Notes under the pieces: model-generated | What the model saw: only the letters and a program-made list of their open reading frames with translations | Databases searched by the model: none | Told to the model about the DNA's origin: nothing | Translations under genes and position numbers: made by a program | Shown here: positions 41,912 to 53,514 of the stretch, piece by piece | Numbering within the stretch: the first letter of the stretch is position 1 | Layout: the number at the start of each line of letters is the position of its first letter | Assembly (NCBI GenBank): GCA_023251075.1 | Contig: JAHEZM010000013.1 | Span: forward strand, 1 to 64,000 | Origin: Flavobacteriales bacterium | Lineage (GTDB): Bacteria; Bacteroidota; Bacteroidia; Flavobacteriales_C; GCA-002722245 | Direction of reading: 5' to 3' | DNA length: 64,000 nucleotides

Positions 41912-43444
41912 TTATTTCTTAAAGCTGCTTATCAGTTCATGATTGTCGACTTTTCCATTTTCATTCAGGGGCAAAGATTTGAATACTTTTATCATTTGAG
42001 GTAGCATATAGGGTGGCAGCTTTAATTGGAGGTATTGTAATATTTCTTTTTCAATATTTTCTTTTTCACTTTCAATAGCTAAAACTATTTGGGAGCTTTC
42101 CATTATAGGTATTAGTAATGCAATTGCCCTTTTCACCTGATGGTTTTGCAAAGCATGAAATTCTATTTCGTTCAATTCAATTCTATAGCCGTTAAGTTTT
42201 ATTTGTTGGTCGCTTCTTCTTACAAAAAATAAAATATCATTTTTATCTTTTATGCAGATATCTCCCGTTTTATAAGCTGTGCCAGTATAATTTTCAGTTC
42301 TTATTTTGCGAAAACACTCTTTTGTTCTCTCTTCGTTTTTCCAATATCCATTCGCTACTTGAGGTCCAAAGAGGTATAGTTCACCTTCTATATCAGTTTC
42401 GGTAATTTCTTCTCCTTTTTCGTTTAGTAACATTGTACCCATATTATTAATCGATCGACCTAATGCAACAATTCCTTTGTGTTGTGTTGATTCATGGTTG
42501 TGTACGAAAAATTCTGTTACATATACCGTTGCTTCCGTTGGCCCATAAGAATTTATGATCATGCCCTTTGGGGTACATTTTTTCCAATTTTCAGCATCTG
42601 TATTTAGTAATGCTTCACCACAAAAAAATGACCATTTTAGTTCCGGTAAATGGATTTGGTGATAGTATGTGCCCAACTGGTGAATTACAGAGGGAACAAG
42701 ATATGCCTTCGTGATTTTGTGAATGCTTAAAGTTTTTAAAACTTGTAAATAGGTCATCTTATTTTCCGGTACAACAAAAAGTTGAGCGCCACTGCAAAAT
42801 GAAAAAAGTGTTGGTAAAACAGAAAAATCAAAGGTTAATTCAAACATTTGAAGTATTCTGTCATTTGAATTTAAATCGTATTCTTTGTTTAGTAAGTGAG
42901 CTGAAATCAAGTTCGATAAATTACCATGATTGATGGCTACACCTTTTGGTGTTCCTGATGTTCCCGAAGTGTAAAGTAGATAAGCGTAACTATTCACATC
43001 GATTACGGGAATTGCAATTTCTGTTGTTGAAGAGTCGTAGCTTTGTGTACTAATAAAATTGATTTTATTTTCGAAATGATTTTTTAATTCCATTAACTTT
43101 TCATTCCCTTTCTCATAAACAATAAGGTCGATTCCGCTGTTTTCAATTACCTCAATGAGTCTATCGGTTGGCCATTTTTTGTTGATGGGAAAATACCCTT
43201 TACCCGTTGAGAGAATAGCCCAGATAGAGCTGTATGTTTTCACAGAGTCTTCGCAATAAATGCCAATAAAATCAGATTTTGAATCGACTGATTTTATGGA
43301 TTTATTAATGCTGCATACTTGAAGTAAAAATTCCTCATATGAGGAATCTTTCTCATTAATGTGAATGGCTAATTTTTTGGCATGCTTTTTACAACTTTCT
43401 AAAAACAGCTGAAAAATATTGTAAAAAGATGGCCTATTCATCAT
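41912..43444 (-). CDS. Adenylation enzyme, DltA/NRPS A-domain-like
   Basis: The 510-residue product is a complete stand-alone adenylation domain: YTSGTSGTPKGV (158-169), FELTFDFSVLPTLFSF, FFCGEALL, NSYGPTEATVY, YKTGDICI, RRSDQQIKLNGYRIELNEIE and the catalytic Lys498 in NENGKVD. Size and the FCGE block resemble D-alanine ligase DltA. It would activate an amino acid as its AMP ester and transfer it to the carrier protein encoded next. No DltB (MBOAT) or DltD gene, condensation domain or thioesterase is present here, so the final product is unknown. Confidence 0.85.
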   Translation of the reverse strand: MMNRPSFYNIFQLFLESCKKHAKKLAIHINEKDSSYEEFLLQVCSINKSIKSVDSKSDFIGIYCEDSVKTYSSIWAILSTGKGYFPINKKWPTDRLIEVIENSGIDLIVYEKGNEKLMELKNHFENKINFISTQSYDSSTTEIAIPVIDVNSYAYLLYTSGTSGTPKGVAINHGNLSNLISAHLLNKEYDLNSNDRILQMFELTFDFSVLPTLFSFCSGAQLFVVPENKMTYLQVLKTLSIHKITKAYLVPSVIHQLGTYYHQIHLPELKWSFFCGEALLNTDAENWKKCTPKGMIINSYGPTEATVYVTEFFVHNHESTQHKGIVALGRSINNMGTMLLNEKGEEITETDIEGELYLFGPQVANGYWKNEERTKECFRKIRTENYTGTAYKTGDICIKDKNDILFFVRRSDQQIKLNGYRIELNEIEFHALQNHQVKRAIALLIPIMESSQIVLAIESEKENIEKEILQYLQLKLPPYMLPQMIKVFKSLPLNENGKVDNHELISSFKK

Positions 43445-43613
43445 GTGGTGAATGTAATAAACAAAGATAAAAGTTTAACTAATTTAAATTCAAAGATATA
43501 TATGATTTACAGCCTTTTTTTCGTTTTAACACAATGTGGTTGATAATTATTAATCATTACATCTACTAAACCGTAGGGCATTGCATACATTTAACTTGTA
43601 TAAAAGTCATTTC

Positions 43614-46600
43614 ATGAAAATAAAATCATTCTTGTTCTTGTTGATTTTTCAGTTGAGTTTTCTTCTGAATTTTGCCCAACGAACTGCTGTGTATACTAAT
43701 CCTGATGCTGGATACAAGAAAGCTTTAGAGCTTTTTGAAAAGGAAAAATATAGTTCGGCTCAACGCGAATTTTCGAGAGTTTTACAGGAAACCCCTGATC
43801 AATATTCTGAAAATAGAATGAATACAGAGTTTTATTCGGCATTGTGTTCTTTCAAGCTGTATAACAATGATGCGGAAGAAATGTTTTTGTCGTTTTTGAA
43901 TCATCATCCTTCCAGTCCTAAAGTAAAAATCACTCGTTTTTATTTGGCCATTTTCAATTATCGTAAACAAAATTGGACTAAAGCTGTGGAGTGGTTTGAG
44001 CAAATACATACGCATGATTTAACTACTGTTGACTTGGCAGAATACAATTTCAAATTAGGCTATTCTTATTTGCAAAAAAACGATACCACTAAAGCTCAAG
44101 CTCAGTTTTATACTTCAAAAGGGGAAGAATCAGAGTATAAAATTTCAGCTCTGTTTTATTATTCGCATATTGAATATTCAAAAGGGAACTTAGAAACAGC
44201 GTTGATTGGATTTGATCAGCTAAGAAATGATCCTGATTTCGGACCAATTGTTCCTTATTACATTGCTCAAATCTATTATCTACAAAAGAAAAATCAGGAG
44301 CTGGTAGATTACGCAATTCCTCTTTTAGAGAATGCAAAACCAGCTAGAATACAAGAAATTTCCCGATTGATTGGTGATGGATATTATGAAATGAATCAGT
44401 ACGATAAAGCTTTGCCTTATTTGCAAAAATTTGCGGAGGCTAACCAATCGAATACCAATGAAGATATTTATCAAATGGCTTATACCCACTATAAGTTGCA
44501 ACAATATAAAGAGGCAGTTATTTTATTTCAAAAAGTAGTGGATAAAGACACTCCAATGGGACAAATGGCTTTATATTACATAGGTGATTCTTATATGCAT
44601 TTGAATAATAAGGAAGCTGCCAGAAATGCTTTTCGTTTTGCGTCGAAGGCCGATTTTGATACCATTGTTGCTGAAAATTCAACTTTCAACTACGCTAAAT
44701 TATCTTACGAATTATCTATAGATCCATATCATGAAGCAATTTATGCCTTAGAGGATTTTATCAAAAGATTTCCTGAATCATCCAGAATTGATGATGCCAG
44801 AAAATATTTGCTGGAAGTGTATTTAACTACCAACGATTACCGTCAGGCGATTGATGCGATAGAAAAAATCAAAAACAAAGGACCTGAATTGCAATATGCC
44901 TATCAACGTATTTCTTATTTCCGTGCTATTGAATTGTTTAATGATGAGAAGATATTGCAGCAGGAGGGTAAATTGAAAGAGAATTTTATTAATGCAATTT
45001 TCTTTTTCGACAAATCTTTAAAATACAAAGTTGATCCTAAAATTGTAGCCGAGTGTCACTATTGGAAAGGTGAGGCTTACTATCGTTTGAATAAGATAGA
45101 TTCGGCACTTAACTGCTACAATAAGTTTTTGGCTTCTCATGTATCTCCCGCATTGAAAGAAGAGAAAGAGGTGTATTACAATATTGGTTATTGTTATTTC
45201 GATAAGCAGGATTATAAATTAGCTGCAGAGGCTTTCCGTAAATATTTTGCGGAGAATGAAAAATTGCGATCACCAAAAATGAATGACGCCTTAATTAAGG
45301 TGGCTGATTGTTATATTGTGACTAAAGGTTACAATAACGCGGTTCAGTATTATTCAAAAGCTCTAGAAGTAGGAGATTTAAGAGGAGATTACACCATGAA
45401 AATGTTGGCTCGTTCTTATGAGTTATTGGCTCGTCCTACTGATCAGGCAGATGTTTTGGTGAATTTGATTAATAAATACCCTCATTCGGTTTATCAGGAT
45501 GATGCTAAAATGACTTTAGCACTCATTTATTTTTCAGCTAAAAAATACGATGAAGCTATTCGTTACTACAATAAAGTAATTGCAGAACATTCGAATAATT
45601 CTGATTTGGTTCAACAAGCTTATGCTGGTATTGGAGCTATTTATCGCGCTCAAAATAAAAATGAAGAAGCAATTGGGTATTATGAAAATGCAATTAAGGA
45701 AAATCCAATGGGTGCAGAAGCTAAAACTTTATTGGAGATACATAAGGATTTGTCGATCGCGCTTAGTAATCTTGAACGCCACGAATTATTCAGAGGGTCG
45801 ATAGGGGCTCCTCCCATTGGTACTTTTGAAAAAGATAGCATTTCGTTCGCTGTTGCTGAAAAACATTACAATGAAAAACATTATGAGTCAGCTATATCCA
45901 ATTTGAAAAGTTATCTAACGGAATTCCCTAACGGGTTTTTTGCCTTACAAGCCAATTATTTTTTAGCACAAAGTTTATATACTCTTGAGCGTTATACTGA
46001 ATCGTTGAATTATTACCGTTATGTGGTAGAAAAACCTAAAGGTGAGTACACAGAAAATTCATTGTATAGAGCTGCCTTGATTTTACAGTCGCAAGCACAA
46101 ACCGAAGAAGCTGTAAAATATTTTTTATCGCTTGAAGATATTTCACAGGTGCCTTCATTCAGGTATGATGCACAAATTCATTTGATGAGAGATTATGCAG
46201 CAAAGGAAAATCATGAAAAGGCAATTGAATATGCCAACAAAGTTTTAGAAAATGCCAATACCTCTGCTGCCGAAAAGCAAGAAGCGCACATGATTTTAGC
46301 TAGAAATTATTTGGCCTTATTCACTTGGGATTCAGCCAAAATTCATTACGATATAGTTGCTTCAGGCACTCAAAATGAATTGGCTGCTGAAGCAAAATAT
46401 TCTTTGGCCTATATCTTATATGTTCAAATGAAATATGATGCATCTATTGATGCAGTATATAATTACGCTAAAAAAATGTCGAATTACCCTAAATGGGTAA
46501 CTAAAGGATTGTTGTTGTTGTCGGATGATTATTTAGCTAAAGACGATAAATTTCAAGCTAAATACGCGCTAAAAACTATCATCGATAATTTCAAAGGAGA

Positions 46601-46784
46601 GGAAAGTTTAAAGCAAGAAGCTATCAAAAAATTGGAAAGTATTGAGGCTTCAGAAGTGGAGCAGTCGGCCCCAGCACCACAAGAAGAAATTATTATTCGA
46701 GGAAATGAATCAGGTGCTGAAAATCAAGAAGCGCCTAAGGAAGAAGTTAAACCTTTAAATGAGGGAAATAATGAAGGAAAATAA
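43614..46784 (+). CDS. Large exported tetratricopeptide-repeat protein
   Basis: The 1056-residue product has a signal peptide (FLFLLIFQLSFLLNFAQ) followed by tandem TPR units through nearly all of its length, such as ALELFEKEKYSSAQREFSRVL, KAVEWFEQIH, KALPYLQKFAEAN and EAIRYYNKVIAEHSN. A short acidic Glu/Pro-rich tail ends it. It is probably a periplasmic scaffold resembling TolB/YbgF- or Wzi-associated TPR proteins. The ATG at 43614 gives the clean signal peptide. The gene overlaps the following outer-membrane protein gene by 14 bp, implying joint action. The function is unknown. Confidence 0.85.
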   Translation: MKIKSFLFLLIFQLSFLLNFAQRTAVYTNPDAGYKKALELFEKEKYSSAQREFSRVLQETPDQYSENRMNTEFYSALCSFKLYNNDAEEMFLSFLNHHPSSPKVKITRFYLAIFNYRKQNWTKAVEWFEQIHTHDLTTVDLAEYNFKLGYSYLQKNDTTKAQAQFYTSKGEESEYKISALFYYSHIEYSKGNLETALIGFDQLRNDPDFGPIVPYYIAQIYYLQKKNQELVDYAIPLLENAKPARIQEISRLIGDGYYEMNQYDKALPYLQKFAEANQSNTNEDIYQMAYTHYKLQQYKEAVILFQKVVDKDTPMGQMALYYIGDSYMHLNNKEAARNAFRFASKADFDTIVAENSTFNYAKLSYELSIDPYHEAIYALEDFIKRFPESSRIDDARKYLLEVYLTTNDYRQAIDAIEKIKNKGPELQYAYQRISYFRAIELFNDEKILQQEGKLKENFINAIFFFDKSLKYKVDPKIVAECHYWKGEAYYRLNKIDSALNCYNKFLASHVSPALKEEKEVYYNIGYCYFDKQDYKLAAEAFRKYFAENEKLRSPKMNDALIKVADCYIVTKGYNNAVQYYSKALEVGDLRGDYTMKMLARSYELLARPTDQADVLVNLINKYPHSVYQDDAKMTLALIYFSAKKYDEAIRYYNKVIAEHSNNSDLVQQAYAGIGAIYRAQNKNEEAIGYYENAIKENPMGAEAKTLLEIHKDLSIALSNLERHELFRGSIGAPPIGTFEKDSISFAVAEKHYNEKHYESAISNLKSYLTEFPNGFFALQANYFLAQSLYTLERYTESLNYYRYVVEKPKGEYTENSLYRAALILQSQAQTEEAVKYFLSLEDISQVPSFRYDAQIHLMRDYAAKENHEKAIEYANKVLENANTSAAEKQEAHMILARNYLALFTWDSAKIHYDIVASGTQNELAAEAKYSLAYILYVQMKYDASIDAVYNYAKKMSNYPKWVTKGLLLLSDDYLAKDDKFQAKYALKTIIDNFKGEESLKQEAIKKLESIEASEVEQSAPAPQEEIIIRGNESGAENQEAPKEEVKPLNEGNNEGK

Positions 46785-48438
46785 GTTAAAAACCGTTTGG
46801 GTAGGAATTGCGTTTTTAACCGCAATGCATACATCTTTGGCTCAAAATGCTATTGATGTGCATCTAAGAGATGTGGATGTGAAAACAGAACCGTCAGAAA
46901 AAATTAATGATAATCCATCTTTTCACGATACGGTGAAAGTGAATACTGAATTGAAATACGGAATGGTGGAACGTAAAGCTACTTCTAATTTTAAAGTTCG
47001 TCCGATTAGTCCTCCTAAAATTGGAACAGGTGCCATGGATGTTGATAAGTTATACAATGGTTTTGTGAAAGCAGGAATTATTGATTTTAGAAATATACCA
47101 TTTATTGATGCCCATTATGGTTCAAAATACAATCGTGATTATGTGTATAGTGTGGGTTTGAATCATTTTGGTTCCGACTTAAAAACCGCATCACCTGACA
47201 GGGCGCGATTTACACAAAGTGGTTTAGATTTTTCGGGCAAACGTTTTTTGAAAAACCATGTGCTTAGTGCCGATTTGGCTTACGATTACAATACTTATAG
47301 GTACTATGGTTCGGAAATTCCAATGGATGCATTAAATACCGATGCTAGAAAACAATTGTTTGCGAAAGGTCATTTACAGCTAGCGGCATGTAGTAAAGAA
47401 TCGAATACAAGTATTCCTTATCATAAAATTATGGTTGACTATTTTAATATTTTCGATCGTTATGGCATGATGGAAAACAGATTGGCTTTTGGGGGTAAGG
47501 TAAATCCCGAAATTGACCTCTTAAAACCCTATCATCTCAAATTGAATTTAGCAGGAACTATCGATTGGTTTAATTATAAAAATGATGCTAGTAATTTCAG
47601 TAAAAATTCAATTTTAGGAACTGTATTAACTTCATTTCATTATAATGTTGGAAAAATTAAAGCTAATGCAGGATTTAATTGGTATTTCCTTCAAGATGAT
47701 ACTTCGGGTTTTAGAGTTTATCCAATTGCCGATATAGAATATACCTTAATTAAGGATGTATTTGTTGCTTACGGAAAGTATCAACGGTATTTTCAACGTT
47801 ATGATCAGTGGGCTCATGCTGAGTTGAATCCCTTCTTTAATACTTCAATGCAACTTACCAATACTCGTCATTTAAATAATTTTACTGCAGGTTTTCGAGG
47901 AAATATTAGTTCTAAAATCAATTTCAATTTAGGTATTGAGTTCGATCAAATGAAAAATCTTCCAATGTATGTAAATGATCTTACTTCCTTTGGAAATCGA
48001 TTGTTTACCGTAGTTACTGATGATGTTTCTATGTTTAGATCCTACGGACAGTTTTCTGCCGAACTAAAGAAATTTCAGTTTGCTGTGAAAGCCGATTACC
48101 GTCAATATACCGCCTACAACGAATTGAAAGCATGGCAAATGCCCACTTTTAATGCTGGCTTTTCCGGTAAGTATAATTTTCAAAATCTTATTCATTTAAC
48201 TGCTGAAGTATATTATTTAGGTGGAATTTATGCTAAAGAATATGATCAAAGTAATCAGGCCATTGCTGTTGAGCTTCCAGGTATTGTAGATGCTAATTTT
48301 GGAATTGAATACAAATACAGTAAAAGATGGAATGCTTTTATTAACGTAAATAACTTCCTGAATAAACAGTATCGCAGATGGAATAATTACCCTAATTATG
48401 GGTTGAATTTCCTAGGAGGATTGAGCTGTTCATTTTAA
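46771..48438 (+). CDS. Outer-membrane beta-barrel protein (TonB-receptor-like fold, no plug)
   Basis: The 555-residue product has a signal peptide (VWVGIAFLTAMHTSLAQ) and about 500 residues of alternating barrel strands, ending in the typical aromatic terminus (NFLGGLSCSF). A segment IKANAGFNWYFLQDDTSG and the final FINVNNFLNKQYRRW resemble the barrel part of TonB-dependent receptors, but I see no plug domain. It starts inside the TPR gene (at 46771, or 46759 in the same frame), so translation is coupled. Pairs of a long TPR protein and such a barrel are seen upstream of gyrB in other Bacteroidota, as I recall. Confidence 0.75.
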   Translation: MKENKLKTVWVGIAFLTAMHTSLAQNAIDVHLRDVDVKTEPSEKINDNPSFHDTVKVNTELKYGMVERKATSNFKVRPISPPKIGTGAMDVDKLYNGFVKAGIIDFRNIPFIDAHYGSKYNRDYVYSVGLNHFGSDLKTASPDRARFTQSGLDFSGKRFLKNHVLSADLAYDYNTYRYYGSEIPMDALNTDARKQLFAKGHLQLAACSKESNTSIPYHKIMVDYFNIFDRYGMMENRLAFGGKVNPEIDLLKPYHLKLNLAGTIDWFNYKNDASNFSKNSILGTVLTSFHYNVGKIKANAGFNWYFLQDDTSGFRVYPIADIEYTLIKDVFVAYGKYQRYFQRYDQWAHAELNPFFNTSMQLTNTRHLNNFTAGFRGNISSKINFNLGIEFDQMKNLPMYVNDLTSFGNRLFTVVTDDVSMFRSYGQFSAELKKFQFAVKADYRQYTAYNELKAWQMPTFNAGFSGKYNFQNLIHLTAEVYYLGGIYAKEYDQSNQAIAVELPGIVDANFGIEYKYSKRWNAFINVNNFLNKQYRRWNNYPNYGLNFLGGLSCSF

Positions 48439-48595
48439 TATAAAAAGTGAAGAAAATAGATTTAAAAATCACATTCAATAAATAAAACTCCTGCTTTGTT
48501 AATTAGTTGTTGAAAAATGCGATAATTCACCAGTATTTTCGCATGCCTCAGAGATTTAAAAGTGGTATATTCGCATCACTAAAAAATAATCTTAA

Positions 48596-50551
<1,956 letters not shown>

Positions 50552-50605
50552 CCAATTTAAATATGTTTAAATAGTTTATTTACAGAATTATATATCATTA
50601 TTAAG

Positions 50606-50651
50606 AAACTCTCCTTTCCACTATTCAGTATAAGTAGGAAAGGGGAGTTTT
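50606..50651 (+). terminator. Terminator after gyrB, abutting the next start codon
   Basis: AAACTCTCCTTTCC (50606-50619) pairs with GGAAAGGGGAGTTT (50637-50650, one wobble), followed by TT and then the ATG of the next gene at 50652. The long 17-nt loop and short T-run make it a moderate terminator. Confidence 0.65.
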
Positions 50652-52409
50652 ATGATTTTAAGAATAAACATATCGCCCATACTAAATCCAATCTTTCTAT
50701 TGGGTTTATCTTTTTTGATCTCATTTTCTTCTTTTGCTCAGATAGAAACCTACAAATGGACTTTTGGGAATGGTGTAGGTTTGGATTTTGGTTCAGGAGG
50801 TTCCCCGGTAACATTTAGTCATTCAATGACGGTAAATAAAGTTTACGAATCTACTTCCTCTGTTAGTGACGCTTCTGGTAATATACTTTTTTATACCAAT
50901 GGTTATAGTGTTTGGAGTGCTAATGGGTCTGTTATGAGTGGAGGTAACCAAACTTTAAAAGTAGGATTAGGTGGAACTAATGGTAGTGCCGTTCAGGGAG
51001 TAACTATAGTAAAAAATCCTTTTTTAACAGGTATATACTATGTTTTTACTACGGATGCTGCCGATGACGCAGGAGATTATGGTTTTAATTATGCTACTGT
51101 AGACATGACACAAAATAGTGGTTTGGGGTCTGTTAGCGCTATTACTCGATTAAAAGATGAAAGCGGAGTAAATTTTAATACTACAGAAATGGTAGGTGTT
51201 GTGGCTCACTCCAATTCAACAGACATATGGATCGTTACTCACGTTTGGAAATCGGGAGGTTCCTCAAAGTTTTTGGCCTATAAATTATCCAATTCAGGAA
51301 TATCTACACCTGTAGCTACTTCATTAGGGTACAATTATACTACTAAAGATGAAGGACGTGGTTCTTTGGCTTTTTCTGCCGGAGGTACTCGAGCAGCAGT
51401 AGTGCACCATCATCAAAACTGGCCTTATACCAATGCTCTTGAATTGTACGATTTCAATAATTCAACTGGTGTATTTTCTAACTTGGTAACTTTGGGAAAT
51501 ACCAACTGGAATAATTATGCTTCCGGATATAGTGCAGTATTTTCACCTGATGGATCAAAATTGTATGTAAGTTTCATTACTTATCAGGGAATTGTTCAAT
51601 ACGATTTAACCAGTTGGGGAACTCAGGCAACTATAAAAGCTAGTGAAACCTTGATTTCAGGATCTACATCTGGTGAATATGGACAAATGAAAATTGGTCC
51701 CAATGGAGTTTTGTATAAAGCACGTTTGGGCGCTAGTTATGTGGCTACTATTACAGGGAACTTAAATGGTTCGGCGGCATCATTGACTTATACTAATAAT
51801 GGATTGAGTTTGAGTCCTACAGGAACTTCTTCTTATTCTATGCCTAATATGTTTGTGAGAGCAGCTAATCCTCTTCCTGTTGAGTTGGTTTCTTTTGGTG
51901 CGAAGTTGGAAGGTGATTATGTGCGTATTTCTTGGACCATTGCTTCGGCTATCAATAATGATTATTTCAGTGTTGAACACTCTTTTGATGGAATCACATT
52001 CAATGAAATTGAAAAAGTAAATGGAGTAGGGAATAGTAATGATTTTAAAATGTTTTCTGTAAATAATTATGCTTTTTCTGAATTGAATTATTACCGTTTG
52101 AAAATAGTGGATTATAATGGTGATTACAGTTATTCAAAAACTGTTATGGTGAAAACCACTTTAAATAAAGAGATTTCTTTTCTGTGGAATAATCAGCAGT
52201 GTTCTATTTCTATGAATGCTAGTGAAAATACTATGGTAGAGATTTTTTCCACTACAGGAGAAAATAAGCATAAACAAAACACTGTTTTCAGTAGTGCGAA
52301 TCAAACTCTTGTTATTCCTTTTTCTGATCTCGAAGCAGGAGTGTATTTTGTGAGATTGAGTACTCCAACCGAGGTTTTACTTTCAAGAAATATAGTTTTG
52401 GTAAAATAA
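50652..52409 (+). CDS. T9SS-secreted beta-propeller-like protein
   Basis: The 585-residue product has a signal peptide (FLLGLSFLISFSSFAQ). Next is a repetitive beta-rich domain of about 370 residues, with a propeller-like pattern (ASGNILFYTNGYSVW, GRGSLAFSAGGTRAAV and SAVFSPDGSKLYVSF). Then comes the common Bacteroidota linker NPLPVELVSFGAKLEGDYVRI and a C-terminal T9SS type A signal (residues about 505-585). It is therefore exported to the surface or medium. The binding target is unknown. Confidence 0.8.
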   Translation: MILRINISPILNPIFLLGLSFLISFSSFAQIETYKWTFGNGVGLDFGSGGSPVTFSHSMTVNKVYESTSSVSDASGNILFYTNGYSVWSANGSVMSGGNQTLKVGLGGTNGSAVQGVTIVKNPFLTGIYYVFTTDAADDAGDYGFNYATVDMTQNSGLGSVSAITRLKDESGVNFNTTEMVGVVAHSNSTDIWIVTHVWKSGGSSKFLAYKLSNSGISTPVATSLGYNYTTKDEGRGSLAFSAGGTRAAVVHHHQNWPYTNALELYDFNNSTGVFSNLVTLGNTNWNNYASGYSAVFSPDGSKLYVSFITYQGIVQYDLTSWGTQATIKASETLISGSTSGEYGQMKIGPNGVLYKARLGASYVATITGNLNGSAASLTYTNNGLSLSPTGTSSYSMPNMFVRAANPLPVELVSFGAKLEGDYVRISWTIASAINNDYFSVEHSFDGITFNEIEKVNGVGNSNDFKMFSVNNYAFSELNYYRLKIVDYNGDYSYSKTVMVKTTLNKEISFLWNNQQCSISMNASENTMVEIFSTTGENKHKQNTVFSSANQTLVIPFSDLEAGVYFVRLSTPTEVLLSRNIVLVK

Positions 52410-52410
52410 A

Positions 52411-52443
52411 AAATCCCCTCTGCTAACAGAGGGGATTTTTTAT
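52411..52443. terminator. Bidirectional terminator between two convergent genes
   Basis: A perfect 13-bp stem (52411-52423 with 52428-52440) with loop CTAA is flanked by an A-run and a T-run, so it ends both the T9SS gene and the convergent lipoprotein gene. Confidence 0.88.
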
Positions 52444-52459
52444 TGAATCGATTAATTTC

Positions 52460-53359
52460 TTACTTCAGATATTCCACAGTCGCTTTCCCATTACTATCAT
52501 AAGTAACCATACACACAGGGAATCCCTTTTCTTTAGATACCCATACATATCCGGTTGTATTGATTAAAGGAATTTTTGGTGTTTGAATTCCTAGTAAGTT
52601 TGCATAAGAAGTATAATCACCCCAAGCGCCACCATATAAATGTCCTTCGTATTTAACGGTCATTGTTCCGGGTGTTAGTTTATATTTTAAACAATCATAT
52701 GTTCCGCTTGGAGTGGTAATTTTTCCACAACCATTAATACTAAATACATTGCTTCCAGAGAATGTTGCTCTTACTGAGTCAAAATGCAGAGTAAAGAATC
52801 CTACAGTAATGATAGTGTCGAAAGGAATTTGAGCAGAAGCTTTGTATCCATCCGATTGTGATTTGTTCATTTCCAAAGTATAAGGAATGAAAGTAGCCGG
52901 ATTAGCAAAGGCCGGAAATAAAGTAATGTTTTTCAATATTGGTGGAATTTGAGCACCAAGAATTACAATTCCTGAATCAGTTCCTGCAGCTGCCAATGAG
53001 TTGTTACCTTCAGTAACAATGAAATTAGCGCTGGGGAATTTAGAAGCCAAAAGCTGAGTCGCAGGAGCGGCGAAGTTAAAGGTGTCTTGTTTATCATTCG
53101 CTAGTGTGCCGAAATTCCAAGTTGAGTTGGCACCAGTTGCTGCATATAAGTTCGTGTCTCCGGCAAAAGCGGTATCTGTTGCTAGAATATACATTGTTCC
53201 TGCTACCGGGCCGTTGGTTTTATTAATGGTTTGTGTACAAGGATCAACAACATTGTTGTTATTGTTTCCCGAATCATCATCGTCGGTTGTCTTTTTTTTA
53301 CATGAGGTCATTGCCACTGCAGCAATAAGTCCGAATTGAAGTAATTTTTTTTGTAACAT
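52460..53359 (-). CDS. Lipoprotein of unknown function
   Basis: The 299-residue product has a lipoprotein signal (LIAAVAMTSCKKKTTDDDD) with Cys20 as the lipidated residue. A low-complexity Asp/Asn linker and about 250 beta-rich residues follow (SANFIVTEGNNSLAAAGTDSG and GGAWGDYTSYANLLG). I do not recognise a domain. Similar lipoproteins are common in Bacteroidota and are usually surface-exposed. It is divergent from mdh. Confidence 0.75.
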   Translation of the reverse strand: MLQKKLLQFGLIAAVAMTSCKKKTTDDDDSGNNNNNVVDPCTQTINKTNGPVAGTMYILATDTAFAGDTNLYAATGANSTWNFGTLANDKQDTFNFAAPATQLLASKFPSANFIVTEGNNSLAAAGTDSGIVILGAQIPPILKNITLFPAFANPATFIPYTLEMNKSQSDGYKASAQIPFDTIITVGFFTLHFDSVRATFSGSNVFSINGCGKITTPSGTYDCLKYKLTPGTMTVKYEGHLYGGAWGDYTSYANLLGIQTPKIPLINTTGYVWVSKEKGFPVCMVTYDSNGKATVEYLK

Positions 53360-53444
53360 GAGTGTTGTTTTTAGTAAGTTGATCTTAACTCAGACGTTAA
53401 AATAGAAATTAGTTGCCTTATCCCTTCTTTTTTATCGATTTATT

Positions 53445-53476
53445 TTGTGTTTTTTTGAGGAAATGATGTACGTTTG
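53445..53476 (+). promoter_or_regulatory. Promoter of mdh
   Basis: TTG at 53445-53447 and TACGTTTG at 53469-53476, 21 bp apart, match the Bacteroidota promoter consensus and lie 38 bp before the mdh start. Confidence 0.65.
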
Positions 53477-53514
53477 TGTGCTTTCAAAAACCAGTATAAT
53501 TAAATCTTATTGAT

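Noticed and set aside
41656-43444. Full nonribosomal peptide synthetase cluster
   Set aside because: Only one adenylation domain and one carrier protein are present, without condensation or thioesterase domains.
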